NCBI GenBank assembly: GCA_002471225.1
Contig: DKPO01000042.1
Location: 26,434 to 90,433, forward strand
Reading direction: 5' to 3'
Source of the DNA: Porphyromonadaceae bacterium UBA7332
GTDB taxonomy: Bacteria; Bacteroidota; Bacteroidia; Bacteroidales; UBA7332
DNA: 64,000 nt
Shown here: positions 63,736 to 64,000 of the stretch, piece by piece
How the letters are laid out: the number at the start of each line of letters is the position of its first letter
Position numbering within the stretch: position 1 is the stretch's first letter
Notes under the pieces: generated by a model
Database searches by the model: none
What the model saw: only the letters and a program-made list of their open reading frames with translations
Told to the model about the DNA's origin: nothing
Made by a program: the position numbers and the translations under genes

Positions 63736-64000
63736 ATGAGAGGGATAATTCTTTTTATATTAGTAACAATTCTAGCTCTGTTCTTATTATGCGAAGGTAA
63801 GGATAAAAGAGTAGCCTCTGAGCCGATACTAAAAATTATGACTTATAATATAAGGACAGGTAGAGGGATGGATAATGTTTTAGATTTTGATCGTACCGCA
63901 GAAGTTATAAAACGTAAGCAACCTCAAATAGTCGCGCTTCAGGAGTTAGATAGTGCAACACAAAGAAGTCAAGGTTTAATTACAGGAGAAGAATTAGCCC
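63736..64000 (+). CDS. Endonuclease/exonuclease/phosphatase-family protein, cut by window edge
   Basis: The ATG at 63736 opens a frame still open at the last base (88 codons). A hydrophobic N-terminus (about 3-19) looks like a signal peptide or anchor ending near LLCEGKD. It leads into the start of an endonuclease/exonuclease/phosphatase fold: IMTYNIRTGRG (about 34-44), then PQIVALQELD (about 64-73) with the metal-binding glutamate. Bacteroidetes encode many such secreted phosphodiesterase-like proteins. The C-terminal histidine motifs lie outside the window, so the substrate (nucleic acid, sphingolipid or phosphoinositide-type) is open. Confidence 0.82.
   Translation, partial: MRGIILFILVTILALFLLCEGKDKRVASEPILKIMTYNIRTGRGMDNVLDFDRTAEVIKRKQPQIVALQELDSATQRSQGLITGEELA

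Overview
The window is an AT-rich (roughly 60% A+T by eye), gene-dense chromosomal segment from an anaerobic member of the Bacteroidales. A Dysgonomonas/Parabacteroides-like organism is my best guess, but the genus is not proven. Four things support this: genes rarely have a Shine-Dalgarno sequence and are often preceded by the Bacteroidetes -7 element TAnnTTTG; the gene set includes a class II ribonucleotide reductase, a flavodiiron protein and a Na+-pumping methylmalonyl-CoA decarboxylase with epimerase; many envelope proteins are of Bacteroidetes type; and S16 carries an Ala/Glu-rich tail. I see no insertion sequence, prophage, integrase or CRISPR array.

Layout. 1-15.5 kb is almost all on the minus strand: valS (cut by the left edge) with udk, gdhA, serB, a YebC-family gene, pheT, a gmd-fcl-miaA cluster (GDP-L-fucose synthesis plus a tRNA-modifying enzyme), a two-gene mmdA/biotin-carrier operon, def and ruvX. 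15.8-27.2 kb is mainly plus strand: a secreted S41 protease, an NhaC-type Na+/H+ antiporter, a thioredoxin (minus), a complete RND efflux operon in the order outer-membrane protein, adaptor, pump, and a PurF-like protein whose glutaminase cysteine is replaced by glycine. 27.2-28.1 kb is a gene-free stretch with a 22-bp-period degenerate tandem array. 28.1-34.7 kb (minus) holds tdh-kbl (threonine to glycine plus acetyl-CoA), a POT peptide transporter, and fprA-nagB. 34.8-39.9 kb holds a DUF1232 protein and a very tight three-gene minus-strand operon: membrane metallophosphoesterase, patatin/outer-membrane-barrel protein, and a protein resembling HpaII-family endonucleases that has no methyltransferase beside it.

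40-47.8 kb (plus): free-methionine sulfoxide reductase, cell-wall amidase with MlaD-like protein, dnaA, nrdJ and a small secreted protein. 47.9-53.8 kb (minus): phosphoglucomutase, a C69 peptidase, an M23 peptidase and ung, with a divergent tRNA-Arg(CCG). 54.4-59.0 kb (plus) is a five-gene operon: methylmalonyl-CoA epimerase, carboxyltransferase, a lamin-tail/OadG fusion, biotin carrier and the Na+-pumping beta subunit. This is the propionate-forming decarboxylase; its sodium gradient could be used by transporters such as the NhaC protein. It is followed by lipA-lipB, a B12-binding radical SAM protein, rpsP, a second 22-bp-period array, and the start of an endonuclease/exonuclease/phosphatase-family protein cut by the right edge.

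Most of the window is ordinary core genome. The items most worth following are the two 22-bp arrays with a shared TACGTAT-like core, the orphan HpaII-like protein in the patatin operon, the PurF paralogue without its nucleophile, the lamin-tail/OadG fusion, the second carboxyltransferase/biotin-carrier pair, and a cluster of REP-like palindromes at 2.57-2.86 kb. All family assignments are from reading the sequence; no database search was run.
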